Positions 28,642-38,551 of a DNA stretch of 64,000 nt are shown here, one piece after another. The notes below the pieces were generated by a model, which worked only from the letters and a program-made list of their open reading frames with translations, had not been told where the DNA came from and searched no databases. Positions within the stretch are counted from its first letter, which is position 1, and every line of letters begins with the position of its first letter. A program made the translations under genes and the position numbers. This DNA comes from Planctomycetota bacterium (GTDB lineage Bacteria; Planctomycetota; Phycisphaerae; Phycisphaerales; SM1A02), in assembly GCA_016872915.1 (NCBI GenBank), contig VGYQ01000006.1, positions 1 through 64,000 on the forward strand, in the 5' to 3' direction.

Positions 28642-29889
28642 TCACGCACTCATCGCACCATGCGAGAGACGCGAGGCAATCGGCTCTGGCGCGGTGCGCT
28701 CGACCGCGCTCCCCCCCACATGCACGCGCGGGATTCGCGGACTGATGCGGCACAACAGGTCGTAGGCATGCGTCCCCGATGCCTCCGCAACCGCAGGGAG
28801 AAAGTTTGCCGCAGCAGGATCGCCGCCGTAGACCTCCACCCGCATGCCAACGAAACCGCTTTCGTAGGCAAGGACTGCCGGTACGTCCGTGAGATCGATC
28901 ACGATCTGATCCATGTTGACTGCGCCGATGACCGCGACCGAGCGCACGCTCGGCCCAGCCGGTGTTTCCGCCAACACGCGAACGCTCCGTGTTCGTCCAT
29001 CGGGCGACATCGGATAGCCATCGAAGTAACCGACGGGCACGAGTCCCAATCGCGTCCGACGCGGCGCCGTCCACCGCGATCCATATCCCACCCCAACGCC
29101 CGCATCGATTTCCTTTGTCAAAACAACTTGCGATTCCCAGCGCACAATCGGCTCGAGCGGTATGGGGCATCCATCGCTCGCCCGTGCCTGTGCGAGCCCC
29201 GTCCACGCGAGTCCCACGCGAACCATGCCGTGATGGAGCCTCGCATCCGCCAGGACTGCATGGGAATTGGACGCGTGCACCAGCGTGTCTGCCGGAATGT
29301 CTGCAGCATGCTCGCGCAGAAACTGTTCAAGTTGAGCGTCTTGCTGCAGGCAGAGTGCGCTCTCCCCGGCGCTGTCCGTGAAGTGCGTGAACACTCCCGC
29401 CAGCCGAAGGTGACGCGCATCGGAGATGCACGCGAGGGCGCGCGCCGCGTCCTCGGCAGTTGCACCGCCACGTGACATGCCGGTATCGATCTCCAGATGA
29501 ACAGGGATCGTGACTCCACCGAGGCGTTCCGCAAGATCCGCCACCTCACGCGCATGGCCGGAACCATGAACCGTGAGAGCGAGGCGGCCAGCAAGCAGCA
29601 TGCGGTGCGCGTCACCGCCCACCTCCATATCACGCTCGGGCATCAGCACGAGTTGCGGCAGCGTGACACCTGCCTGCGCAATCGCCTCGGCCTGCGAGAG
29701 GGAGTACACGGCCAACATGCCCGCTCCACTCTCCTCGAGTTGCCGCGCGATGCGCGCAGCACCGAGCCCGTATGCATCTGCCTTTACGACTGCGCACAAT
29801 CGACAGCCAGGACCGATCGCACGGCGGAGTGCGCGAGTGTTGCGGTCAAGCGCGGCAAGATCAATGAAAAGTGAACTGTTGGCTCGCAT
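28642..29889 (-). CDS. alr: alanine racemase
   Basis: CAVVKADAYGLGAARIARQL (PLP Lys), VHLEIDTGMSRGG, VGYGSRWTAPRRTRLGLVPVGYFDGYP, VNMDQIVIDLTD. Confidence 0.94.
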   Translation of the reverse strand: MRANSSLFIDLAALDRNTRALRRAIGPGCRLCAVVKADAYGLGAARIARQLEESGAGMLAVYSLSQAEAIAQAGVTLPQLVLMPERDMEVGGDAHRMLLAGRLALTVHGSGHAREVADLAERLGGVTIPVHLEIDTGMSRGGATAEDAARALACISDARHLRLAGVFTHFTDSAGESALCLQQDAQLEQFLREHAADIPADTLVHASNSHAVLADARLHHGMVRVGLAWTGLAQARASDGCPIPLEPIVRWESQVVLTKEIDAGVGVGYGSRWTAPRRTRLGLVPVGYFDGYPMSPDGRTRSVRVLAETPAGPSVRSVAVIGAVNMDQIVIDLTDVPAVLAYESGFVGMRVEVYGGDPAAANFLPAVAEASGTHAYDLLCRISPRIPRVHVGGSAVERTAPEPIASRLSHGAMSA

Positions 29890-29943
29890 CCATGCGCTCC
29901 GTCCGTTTGTATCGGCCGCCTGAATCGGCTACCATGAAGGAAC

Positions 29944-31320
29944 GTGAATGAGGACATAAAGGAGCCCAGTCGGGGCGCTGGGCGTTCCCAAGACATCTTT
30001 GCTCAGGACCGCTCCTTCAGCTCGCTTGGGCTGTCGGCGGACATCTGTCAGGCGCTCACGGACCGCGGGTTCGAGCACCCCACCCACATCCAAGCGCAAC
30101 TCATCCCCGTGGTGCTGTCCGGCAGGGACTGCCTTGGGCAAGCCAAGACGGGGACGGGAAAGACCGCGGCATTCGGGCTGCCGGCGCTGCAGATCATCCC
30201 CAAGGACGCACCTTTGGCGGTCCTCGTGCTGGTTCCCACGCGCGAACTGGCCATCCAAGTCGCCAAGGAACTCCACGATTTCGCTCGGCACAGCGGTCAT
30301 CATGTCGCGGCGGTCTACGGCGGACAGGCGATCAGCAGCCAAGCGCAGAAGCTGCAGCGAAAGCCGGCCATCATCGTGGGAACTCCCGGCCGAGTTATGG
30401 ACATGCACCAGCGCGGACTGCTGCCGTACGACGGCGTCCGCTATGCAGTGCTCGATGAGGTCGACCGCATGCTGGACATCGGTTTCCGCGAAGACATTCG
30501 GCGGATTCTCGGTTCGATGAAGCAGCATCCGCAGACCGTTTTTGTTTCTGCGACGATCTCGCCAGAGATTGAGAAGCTCGCCCGCCAGTATCTCCGGGAT
30601 CCCGAGAAGATCGTCACCGTCGCTGCAAGTCTGACCGTCTCACAAATCCGCCAGTCCTACTTCGCGGTCGAACGCTGGGACAAGCGGCGATTGCTGCTCC
30701 ACCTGCTGCGCAAGGAAGAGCCTGCTCTCACACTGGTGTTCTGCCGGATGAAGCGCACGGTTGATGATGTCACGGCTTTCCTTGCCAAGAATGGCATTGA
30801 TGCTCAACAGATGCATGGCGACATGTACCAAACCAAGCGCGATAAGGTGATGACGAAGCTCCGCGAGGGTCAGTTGTCTGTGCTCGTGGCGAGCGACCTC
30901 GCATCGCGCGGACTCGACGTGGATGACATCTCCCACGTCGTCAACTATGACTTGCCCGAAGACCCTGAGGTCTATGTGCACCGTATCGGCCGCACTGCGC
31001 GCGCCGGACGCAATGGCGTGGCATGGTCCTTTGTGTGCCCCGATCAGGGCGAGTTGCTGACCGCCATCGAGAGCCTGGCCAACATCGAGATTCCTGTGGC
31101 GAGCTACGACGATTTCGAGGCGGGTCCGGTACCGAGCGACATTCGGGCGCAGCGCGAACTGGACTCGCAGCGCAAGCAGGCGTCGATGGAAAGCAAGTCG
31201 CGTGATCCGCTGGCCAATCAGCCGGATGCCTCGAACGCTGCCGCATTCCCCGGTGGGTTGGTCCCGACGCAGCCGCCTCCGCGAAGACTGGGCGGACGCC
31301 TGTCGACGCGGCGTCGCTAG
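29944..31320 (+). CDS. DEAD-box RNA helicase (RhlE/DeaD/CshA type)
   Basis: GQAKTGTGKTAAFGLP, PTRELAIQ, GTPGRVMD, VLDEVDRML (DEVD in place of DEAD), SATI, HRIGRTARAGRNG. Confidence 0.95.
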   Translation: MNEDIKEPSRGAGRSQDIFAQDRSFSSLGLSADICQALTDRGFEHPTHIQAQLIPVVLSGRDCLGQAKTGTGKTAAFGLPALQIIPKDAPLAVLVLVPTRELAIQVAKELHDFARHSGHHVAAVYGGQAISSQAQKLQRKPAIIVGTPGRVMDMHQRGLLPYDGVRYAVLDEVDRMLDIGFREDIRRILGSMKQHPQTVFVSATISPEIEKLARQYLRDPEKIVTVAASLTVSQIRQSYFAVERWDKRRLLLHLLRKEEPALTLVFCRMKRTVDDVTAFLAKNGIDAQQMHGDMYQTKRDKVMTKLREGQLSVLVASDLASRGLDVDDISHVVNYDLPEDPEVYVHRIGRTARAGRNGVAWSFVCPDQGELLTAIESLANIEIPVASYDDFEAGPVPSDIRAQRELDSQRKQASMESKSRDPLANQPDASNAAAFPGGLVPTQPPPRRLGGRLSTRRR

Positions 31321-31323
31321 CAC

Positions 31324-32331
31324 ATGCTCCAGCAGAACCAGAAGCTGGAATTCTCAAGCGAAGTCGCCGATGCGATCGCGCAGGGACGCCCCGTGGTCGC
31401 GCTTGAGTCGACGGTCGTCACCCATGGGCTGCCGCGTGAGCCCCGTGAGATGTCCGCGAAGTTTCACGAGGCGGTCCCTGAGTGGCCACGCGATGTGTCC
31501 GCGAATCTTGCGGCGGCCCGCACCATGGAGAGCGTGGTGCGTGCCGAGGGAGCCGTACCGGCGACCATTGCGATCATCGACGGCAGCGTTTGCGTCGGAC
31601 TTTCTGCGAAACAGTTGGAACGGCTCGCCGGCGAAACGAATCCCAAGAAGGTGTCGGCTCGCGATCTTGGCGTCTCAGTGGCGCAGCGGCAGACGGGCGG
31701 TACGACGGTCGCAGCGACAACAACCATTGCAGCATGTGCCGGTATCCGCGTGTTTGCGACGGGTGGGATTGGTGGCGTCCATCGCGGCTGGAACATCTCG
31801 ATGGACGTCTCGTCGGATCTGGTCGCGCTGGCACGCTCGCCCGTGGTGGTCGTGTGCGCGGGTGCCAAGGTCTTGCTTGATCTGCCAGCCACACTGGAAG
31901 GGCTGGAAACCCTCGGCATTCCCACGATTGGGTTCGAAACGGAATTCCTTCCCCGTTTTACGGCAGAGCCCGACCGCTCCCTTCGTCTGCACCACACAGC
32001 GGAAAGCGCTTCGGAAGTGGCGCGCATCGCCCACGCGCATTGGCAGTTGCAGCCGACGTCTGGCGTCCTGGTCATGCAGCCATGCCCCGCAGCATTCGCA
32101 GTTGATGCCGAATCGACCGAGCGGCAACTTGCACGTGTGCTTGAGCTGGCCAGCGCGAAGAATGTGCGAGGCGCAGCATTGACACCGTTTCTCCTTGCAC
32201 AACTCGCACAGGGCGAGGAAGGGCCACGGATGGTCGAGGCAAATCTTGCACTGCTGAAAGCCAACGCGAGACTTGCCGCGCGTGTCGCTGCGGGCATTTG
32301 CAGCCTGTCGTTCGGATCTCACTCGCCTTGA
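31324..32331 (+). CDS. psuG: pseudouridine-5'-phosphate glycosidase
   Basis: VALESTVVTHGLPRE, PATIAIIDGSVCVGLS, KVSARDLGVSVAQRQTGGTTVAATTTIAACAGIRVFATGGIGGVHRG. Confidence 0.93.
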   Translation: MLQQNQKLEFSSEVADAIAQGRPVVALESTVVTHGLPREPREMSAKFHEAVPEWPRDVSANLAAARTMESVVRAEGAVPATIAIIDGSVCVGLSAKQLERLAGETNPKKVSARDLGVSVAQRQTGGTTVAATTTIAACAGIRVFATGGIGGVHRGWNISMDVSSDLVALARSPVVVVCAGAKVLLDLPATLEGLETLGIPTIGFETEFLPRFTAEPDRSLRLHHTAESASEVARIAHAHWQLQPTSGVLVMQPCPAAFAVDAESTERQLARVLELASAKNVRGAALTPFLLAQLAQGEEGPRMVEANLALLKANARLAARVAAGICSLSFGSHSP

Positions 32332-32359
32332 CACGCTGCTCGGCGCCTGCCATACTGCA

Positions 32360-33520
32360 ATGGTCGGGCGGAAAGGCGTGTTCTGCCCCGCCGACGAATG
32401 CATGACGACTGTTCGAGGGATCCTCGAGATGGCCCCAGGGCCCGAGGGTCGAATCAGACAATTCCAAGATGGCTTGATCGCTGCTCCCGACGATCCGATC
32501 GTTGAACCCAGCCTTGCAAGCCGACTCTCCTTGCGCACATGCCTCAGTGTGGTCGCGGAGGTGAGCGAGGTTGAAGTCCGTACGCGTCGCGGGCGTCGTC
32601 GCCGCACTCAGGTGGAACGCATCGTGGAAGTCGAGGGACTTGACCCAGAGGTCTTCGCCAAGCGCACGCCTTTTTCCGAACTCACAGCGCTCGATCCAGC
32701 TCCGCGGATGACGCTCGAGTACCCGGGCTGCCCGCCTGCGTGCCGACTGATTGACCTCTTCTGCCCCATCGGATTCGGCACGCGCGGGCTCATCGTTGCG
32801 CCACCGAAGGCGGGCAAGACCATCTTGCTGCAAAACCTGGCGTACGGCATCAAGCGAAATCACCCGCAGGTGGAACTCGTTGCTCTGCTGATCGACGAGC
32901 GACCCGAGGAGGTCACCGACTTCAAGCGGAATGTGCCGGCGCAGGTGCTGGCGTCCAGCAACGATCAGGACACGGAACGCCATACAGCGCTCGGCATCCT
33001 TGCGATCGAGCGCGCACGCCGTATGGTCGAAGCGGGACGCGATGTCGTGGTGCTGCTGGATTCGCTGACAAGACTCGGGCGGGCGTTCAATAACTCACGC
33101 CGATATGGATCAAGCGGACGAACGATGTCAGGCGGCCTTGACTCGAAAGCGCTCGAAGTACCAAAGCAACTCTTTGGTGCGGCGCGGCGTGCCGAACAAG
33201 GCGGGTCACTCACCATCATCGCGAGTTGCCTCGTCGATACGGGGAGCCGAGCCGATCAGATCATCTTCGAGGAGTTCAAAGGCACGGGCAATATGGAGTT
33301 GATTCTTGATCGAACGATCGCTGAGCGGCGCCTCTTCCCTGCCATCAATCTGGCTGCGAGCGGAACGCGCAAGGAGCACCTGCTCATGAGTGAACGCGAA
33401 CTCAAGACAGTGACCGCACTTCGACGTCGACTCATGACCATGCCGCCGCCCGTCCAAATTGAACAGTTGCTCGCTGCGCTGAAGCGAAGCCCGACCAACG
33501 AAGCCCTCGTCGGGACCTGA
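32360..33520 (+). CDS. rho: Rho transcription termination factor family protein, short form
   Basis: CRLIDLFCPIGFGTRGLIVAPPKAGKTILLQNLAYGI, LLIDERPEEVTDFKRNV, VVVLLDSLTRLGRAFNN, GRTMSGGLDSKALEVPKQLFGAARR, IIFEEFKGTGNMELILDRTIAERRLFPAINLAASGTRKEHLL. Start ATG 32360, 386 aa. Confidence 0.9.
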   Translation: MVGRKGVFCPADECMTTVRGILEMAPGPEGRIRQFQDGLIAAPDDPIVEPSLASRLSLRTCLSVVAEVSEVEVRTRRGRRRRTQVERIVEVEGLDPEVFAKRTPFSELTALDPAPRMTLEYPGCPPACRLIDLFCPIGFGTRGLIVAPPKAGKTILLQNLAYGIKRNHPQVELVALLIDERPEEVTDFKRNVPAQVLASSNDQDTERHTALGILAIERARRMVEAGRDVVVLLDSLTRLGRAFNNSRRYGSSGRTMSGGLDSKALEVPKQLFGAARRAEQGGSLTIIASCLVDTGSRADQIIFEEFKGTGNMELILDRTIAERRLFPAINLAASGTRKEHLLMSERELKTVTALRRRLMTMPPPVQIEQLLAALKRSPTNEALVGT

Positions 33521-33609
33521 ACGCTGCTCGCGTCGTCCAAACGGCCGATTTACAGGGGTGAGCAACGTCCTTGACGCGCGGTTTGGTCCATCGGTTACCC
33601 TGTCCCCCC

Positions 33610-34860
33610 ATGCAAGACTCAGCCATCAAGACCGGATTTTTTCTGCTCAGCGGAGTCGTGCTGTTTTTCTTTGCCTGGATCATCACTGCCAAGCTCGATC
33701 TGCTCAACTCGAACAGCCAGTACACCGTGCGGTTCAGCGTCAATGACGGCATCACGGGGCTCGCCGAGGGCTCTGATGTCCAGGTGGGCGGGCTGTCACG
33801 CGGCCATGTCGAGGCGATCATCCCCAAAGTGGGTGCGGACGGCGTACTGGCTGACCTTTATGTCGTCATCAATCTCGACAAAGACCTTCAGGTGTATGAG
33901 GATGCCAAGGTCCTCCGCATCATGACACTTCTTGGTTCGGAGGCGACGCTCAATTTCACCTCCCTCGGCGGCGAAAAGCCATTGATCAAGCCCGGAAGCG
34001 GCTTCCTGATACCTGCACTGCCAAGCAGTGGAGTGCTTGCGGCAATCCTTGGACCCTACAACGCGACAAAGGCAGATCAAGTTATCCAGGACCTTGCCGA
34101 CTTCGGAGACCTTCTGGCGCGTCTGCCGAAGGACTATGAATCGAAGGTCGTGCCGATTCTCGACAAAGCAGGCACCATTGCCGCAGACCTGCAGACCGAC
34201 TACAGCGAGTGGCGTGGAAAGATTGGGGGCGCGCTGACGTCGGCGCAAGGCGCCATGGGGAAGTTGGATGCCTCGATGGGTGATGTGCAGGGCATCGTGC
34301 AGCGCAACGCGCCGAAAGTCGACGCAACGATCGCGAATCTTGACTCGGCGAGTGCAACAGCCAACGATGCGCTGAAGCACATCAATGCCGAAACTGTTCC
34401 TCTCGTGGACAGCGCTCTTCGAAAGGCCGAGTCCGCAGTGGATGGATTCGGGAAGTCGATCGACATTGTGCATGACCTTCTGCTGGAGCGTTCCCCAGAT
34501 ATCTCGGAAATGCTTTCCAACCTTCGGACCACTTCAGCGCAGCTGAAACTCGCCTCAATGGAGATCCGCAGAAGCCCGTGGAAGATCCTCTACCAGCCCA
34601 ACAGTGATCAAGTGGCTCATGAAAATCTTTACGAGGCGGCACGAAGCTTCGTGCTCGCTGCAGGTGACCTTCGCGCAGCGGGCGAGTCGCTTCGACTCGT
34701 CGTGGAACGCGACCCAGGGCGCTATGAGACCGATGCAAAGTTCCGAGAGTCCGTGCAGCTCATGGTCACCGATGCGCTCGCCAAGTATGAGCAGGCACAG
34801 CAGCAGCTCAATAGCGTGCTCATGGCACCTGCGCCGGCGGGCGAGTCCAAGGCGAGGTGA
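33610..34860 (+). CDS. MlaD/MCE family protein
   Basis: N-terminal TM, then YTVRFSVNDGITGLAEGSDVQVGGLSRGHVEAIIP (MCE domain) and helical C-terminus. Start ATG 33610. Confidence 0.85.
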   Translation: MQDSAIKTGFFLLSGVVLFFFAWIITAKLDLLNSNSQYTVRFSVNDGITGLAEGSDVQVGGLSRGHVEAIIPKVGADGVLADLYVVINLDKDLQVYEDAKVLRIMTLLGSEATLNFTSLGGEKPLIKPGSGFLIPALPSSGVLAAILGPYNATKADQVIQDLADFGDLLARLPKDYESKVVPILDKAGTIAADLQTDYSEWRGKIGGALTSAQGAMGKLDASMGDVQGIVQRNAPKVDATIANLDSASATANDALKHINAETVPLVDSALRKAESAVDGFGKSIDIVHDLLLERSPDISEMLSNLRTTSAQLKLASMEIRRSPWKILYQPNSDQVAHENLYEAARSFVLAAGDLRAAGESLRLVVERDPGRYETDAKFRESVQLMVTDALAKYEQAQQQLNSVLMAPAPAGESKAR

Positions 34861-34863
34861 TCT

Positions 34864-36129
34864 GTGTCGCGTCCGTGGACACCGGTGCAAGAAGCGCGGC
34901 TTGGTGTCGCTGTGATCGCCGCCATCGGACTTCTGTTCGCCGTCATCACCCAAGCACCCAAACTGCTTGGGCCGCGGATGGTCACTTTCAAAGTGCGACT
35001 TCCGGTTTTGAGCGGTTTGCAAGGGATCTCACCCGGTTCGCCGATCGAAATGGCTGGCCTCACGATTGGGTATGTCGACACCATCACTCTGGAAACCACA
35101 CCAAACACGATGGATGAGGATGGAGATGACTTTCTTGTGACGTGTTCTATCGATGCCAAGACCTTTTTACCTCGAACAACAACGATTCGCGTGCGCACCA
35201 ATCCCCTCGGTGGTGAGTCAACCGTTGAGCTTCTCCTGCCTCCCAAAGTTGGCGAAATGCAGTTTGGTCCGCACGATCCCAATGAGCACTTGGAATTGGC
35301 TCCGATAGAGGGATGGCTGGCTGCCACCTTTGGAGAGGCTCGCTCGAATCAGATCCAAAGGGCGTGGGCGCAGTACAAGGCGGTCGATCTCGTGGCGATG
35401 TCGGATGACATTGCGAGTCGTTGGAGCCCCGTCACTGCGGCCACGCGGAGCGTCTGGTCCGATGCACGCAGCGACTGGGATGCTTGGTCCGCACAGGGAA
35501 ATGCGCTGCTCGACGGATGGGATGCCGCACGAACGCGATGGAACGAGATCGAGAACATCTTTGCCAAAGGAAGCCAACTGGATTTGGAGCGGATACAACC
35601 GGCCTTGGATCGCATCCGCGCCCAGTTTGACAACAGCAGTGCACAACTCACTGCCCTTCGGAACAAATGGAATGAGGAGGTGGAGCCACCACTTTCAGAC
35701 TTGATCGCACGCATCAAGCGCGAATTCGCGATCATCGAGTCGGATACTGCACTGATGATGGCAATTTGGAGTGACGGCAAGGAGATGGCCGGATATTCGA
35801 AAGCGGATCTGCAAATGGCGAGTGATCAACTCGAACGGGCAGGTCAGGAGATCACCTTGATGCCATGGACACTGCTGGGCGGTGCATTCGCCGACAAGAG
35901 TGAGCGTGCGCGCTTCTTGAAGGCGGCGCACGAAGTGGTGCGCTCCACCGGCGAACTGTCTCTCTCTGTCAGCTTCGCGCAGGAACTGTTGAAGCAAGAC
36001 CCCAAACTGGTCGAGCGGTACCCCGAACTGGTTGCACTGATGCAGCGCTGGATGGAAGCCGCAGCTGCAAAGCAGAAGTCGGCCGGGCAGGAACTGCTGA
36101 ACGAGCTGCTCGGCAGACCGGAGGAGTGA
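34864..36129 (+). CDS. MlaD/MCE family protein (second copy in tandem)
   Basis: VRLPVLSGLQGISPGSPIEMAGLTIGYVDTITLE (MCE domain) with long helical C-terminus; 3 nt after the previous gene. Confidence 0.82.
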   Translation: MSRPWTPVQEARLGVAVIAAIGLLFAVITQAPKLLGPRMVTFKVRLPVLSGLQGISPGSPIEMAGLTIGYVDTITLETTPNTMDEDGDDFLVTCSIDAKTFLPRTTTIRVRTNPLGGESTVELLLPPKVGEMQFGPHDPNEHLELAPIEGWLAATFGEARSNQIQRAWAQYKAVDLVAMSDDIASRWSPVTAATRSVWSDARSDWDAWSAQGNALLDGWDAARTRWNEIENIFAKGSQLDLERIQPALDRIRAQFDNSSAQLTALRNKWNEEVEPPLSDLIARIKREFAIIESDTALMMAIWSDGKEMAGYSKADLQMASDQLERAGQEITLMPWTLLGGAFADKSERARFLKAAHEVVRSTGELSLSVSFAQELLKQDPKLVERYPELVALMQRWMEAAAAKQKSAGQELLNELLGRPEE

Positions 36130-37071
36130 GTGGCAACGCTGCTCGAGCAGCGCATCGACGATCGTGCCGATCCACGAATCGCTGCATTTCGTGATGTTCG
36201 CGACGCAGACCTGCGTGGCCGTGACGGGCTCTTTTGCGTCGAGAGTCCGCGCATCATTCACCGTTTTTTGCACGCGTTGACCGCCAGTGCGCAGGGCGTT
36301 GCCTGTACGCCGCGCATTCAAGTCGACTCACTGCTGTTGTCGCCTGATGCAGCCGTGTTTCTGCGTCCGCTGCTCGATGCACTCCCATCCGCGTGTGCTG
36401 TACAGAATCCACTCGCCATCTTTCTCGCCGAGGAGCGATTGCTCAGCGAACTCGCGGGGTATCGCATGCATCAGGGGGCGCTTGCCCTTGGCGTTCGCCC
36501 CGTGAGCATGGGAATTCCTGCACTGCTGCAGGTACTGCCACCAGATGCGGATCTGATCGCCACGAGCGGTGTTGTGCACACCGACAATATTGGCGGTCTT
36601 TTTCGCAGTGCGGGATCGTTCGGCGGCGTCGGAGTTCTGCTTGGTGATGGCTCCTCGGATCCGCTGCACCGCAAGGCGATCCGCGTTTCGTCCGGACGTG
36701 TTTTCAGCGTGCCATGGGCAGAAAGCACAAGCCTCGAATCGGATCTTGCATCGCTTCGCAAAAGTGGTTTCGCACTGATCGCTGCGGAAGACACGCCATC
36801 TGCCCTTCCGATCGAAGAGGCACTGCTTCTTCCAAAGATCGAATCAGCTCCGCGACGAATCGTCGTGCTTGGCGCAGAGGGCAGCGGCGTTCCTCCTGCC
36901 TTGCAGTCGCTGTGCGATGTGACCGCATGCATTCCGATGCGTGACGGCGGCGGACTGCTGCACGAGGGAGATCGACCGAGCCTCAATGTCGCGATTGCAT
37001 CAGCCGTCTTCCTGCATGGACTGTGTGGCGCCCGCCGCCATGCCCGCACCCGCCTGCACGGGCGCAGGTGA
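36130..37071 (+). CDS. SpoU/TrmH family RNA 2'-O-ribose methyltransferase
   Basis: [88 protein letters not shown] start. Confidence 0.9.
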   Translation: MATLLEQRIDDRADPRIAAFRDVRDADLRGRDGLFCVESPRIIHRFLHALTASAQGVACTPRIQVDSLLLSPDAAVFLRPLLDALPSACAVQNPLAIFLAEERLLSELAGYRMHQGALALGVRPVSMGIPALLQVLPPDADLIATSGVVHTDNIGGLFRSAGSFGGVGVLLGDGSSDPLHRKAIRVSSGRVFSVPWAESTSLESDLASLRKSGFALIAAEDTPSALPIEEALLLPKIESAPRRIVVLGAEGSGVPPALQSLCDVTACIPMRDGGGLLHEGDRPSLNVAIASAVFLHGLCGARRHARTRLHGRR

Positions 37072-38352
37072 ATCGCGGAACCGCTCGATGCGCGCACCCA
37101 GGGAACGCAGTGTCTCTTCCATCCGCTTGTAGCCACGATCGAGGTGGTACACGCGGTTGATGACCGTCTCACCCTCCGCAGCGAGTCCTGCGAGCACCAG
37201 ACTTGCGGACGCGCGCAGATCGCTTGCCATCACTTCCGCGCCGATGAGTCGATTGCCACCGGTGATCACGACCGTTGGTCCATGACGCAACAGCTGCGCG
37301 CCCATACGGGAAAGTTCGGGAACATGCAGGAATCGCTCGGGATAGATCTTTTCGGTGATCACTGAATTGCCCACCGCAAAGCACAGCAATGCCATGAACT
37401 GCGCCTGCAGATCCGTCGGGAATCCAGGGTGTGGCTGCGTCGTGATGACGGTCGGCCGAAGCTGCCGCTCACTGGTCACACGCACCGTACAGCGGCGGTC
37501 ATCTGCATCAGGCTCGATCTTGTGAACATGCACGCCAATGAGCGAGAGTCGATCGATCACTGCAAGCAGCGCGTCATAGGGAAAATCATCGATAACGATC
37601 TCGCCATTGGTGATGGCTGCAGCGATCGCATAGGTCCCTGCCACGATGCGATCCGGCATCACCGCGTGCTTCGCACCGGCAAGTTCATCGACTCCATCGA
37701 TGATGATGCGGGGACCACCAGCCCCGCGGATCTTCGCGCCCATGGCGTTGAGCAGATCTGCCAAATCCACGATCTCCGGCTCGCATGCGGCACTCTCGAT
37801 CACCGTCCGTCCCTTTGCCAGTGTCGCAGCACTCATGACATTGGCGGTACCGAGCACAGTCGAGCCGTAGGGGCCACCGAGAAACACTGTCGCACCCTGC
37901 AGTCGATCGCAAGACGCATGGATGTAGCCGCCCCGCATCTCGATACGCGCACCGAGCTTCTCCATGCCACGCAGGTGCAGATCGACCGGACGATCGCCGA
38001 ATGCGCAGCCGCCGGGCATTGAAATCACTGCACGCTTGCGGCGCGCGAGCATCGGACCGAGCACACAGATCGACGCACGCATCGTGCGTACGAGTTCGTA
38101 GGGTGCCTCGATGGCATTTGGATCTTTCGTCTGCATGGAGATGGACGAATCGCTCACTCGGACGTCCACGCCGAGCGTCGTCAACAACTTCTGCAGACTC
38201 AGGATGTCTGCAAGACTGGCGATATTGTCCAGGACCACCTCCCCGTCGGTCAGGAGCGAAGCAGCCATGAGCGGCAGTGCCGCGTTCTTCGCTCCCTCGA
38301 CTCGGATCCTGCCTGAAAGTCGGTACCCGCCTTGGATTCGGAACTTGTCCAT
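37000..38352 (-). CDS. murA: UDP-N-acetylglucosamine 1-carboxyvinyltransferase
   Basis: [63 protein letters not shown] (Cys loop), [46 protein letters not shown]. Confidence 0.95.
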   Translation of the reverse strand: MDKFRIQGGYRLSGRIRVEGAKNAALPLMAASLLTDGEVVLDNIASLADILSLQKLLTTLGVDVRVSDSSISMQTKDPNAIEAPYELVRTMRASICVLGPMLARRKRAVISMPGGCAFGDRPVDLHLRGMEKLGARIEMRGGYIHASCDRLQGATVFLGGPYGSTVLGTANVMSAATLAKGRTVIESAACEPEIVDLADLLNAMGAKIRGAGGPRIIIDGVDELAGAKHAVMPDRIVAGTYAIAAAITNGEIVIDDFPYDALLAVIDRLSLIGVHVHKIEPDADDRRCTVRVTSERQLRPTVITTQPHPGFPTDLQAQFMALLCFAVGNSVITEKIYPERFLHVPELSRMGAQLLRHGPTVVITGGNRLIGAEVMASDLRASASLVLAGLAAEGETVINRVYHLDRGYKRMEETLRSLGARIERFRDSPAPVQAGAGMAAGATQSMQEDG

Positions 38353-38551
38353 GCGATCCTCCTTGACCGCTGCGTGCAATGTCGGCCACCTCCGCCATGG
38401 CGCACGACAGGCCACGATGGAGGACCACGGGCACAAACGCACCGTGGCGTACCCAAGAGTGTCGACTGTCCAGCCAAGAGCAGCGCACATTTTCCTCCCG
38501 CGCTGCCGTGTTGCCCTGTGCACATGCGCCCACCCTCCCTAGGATGGCATC

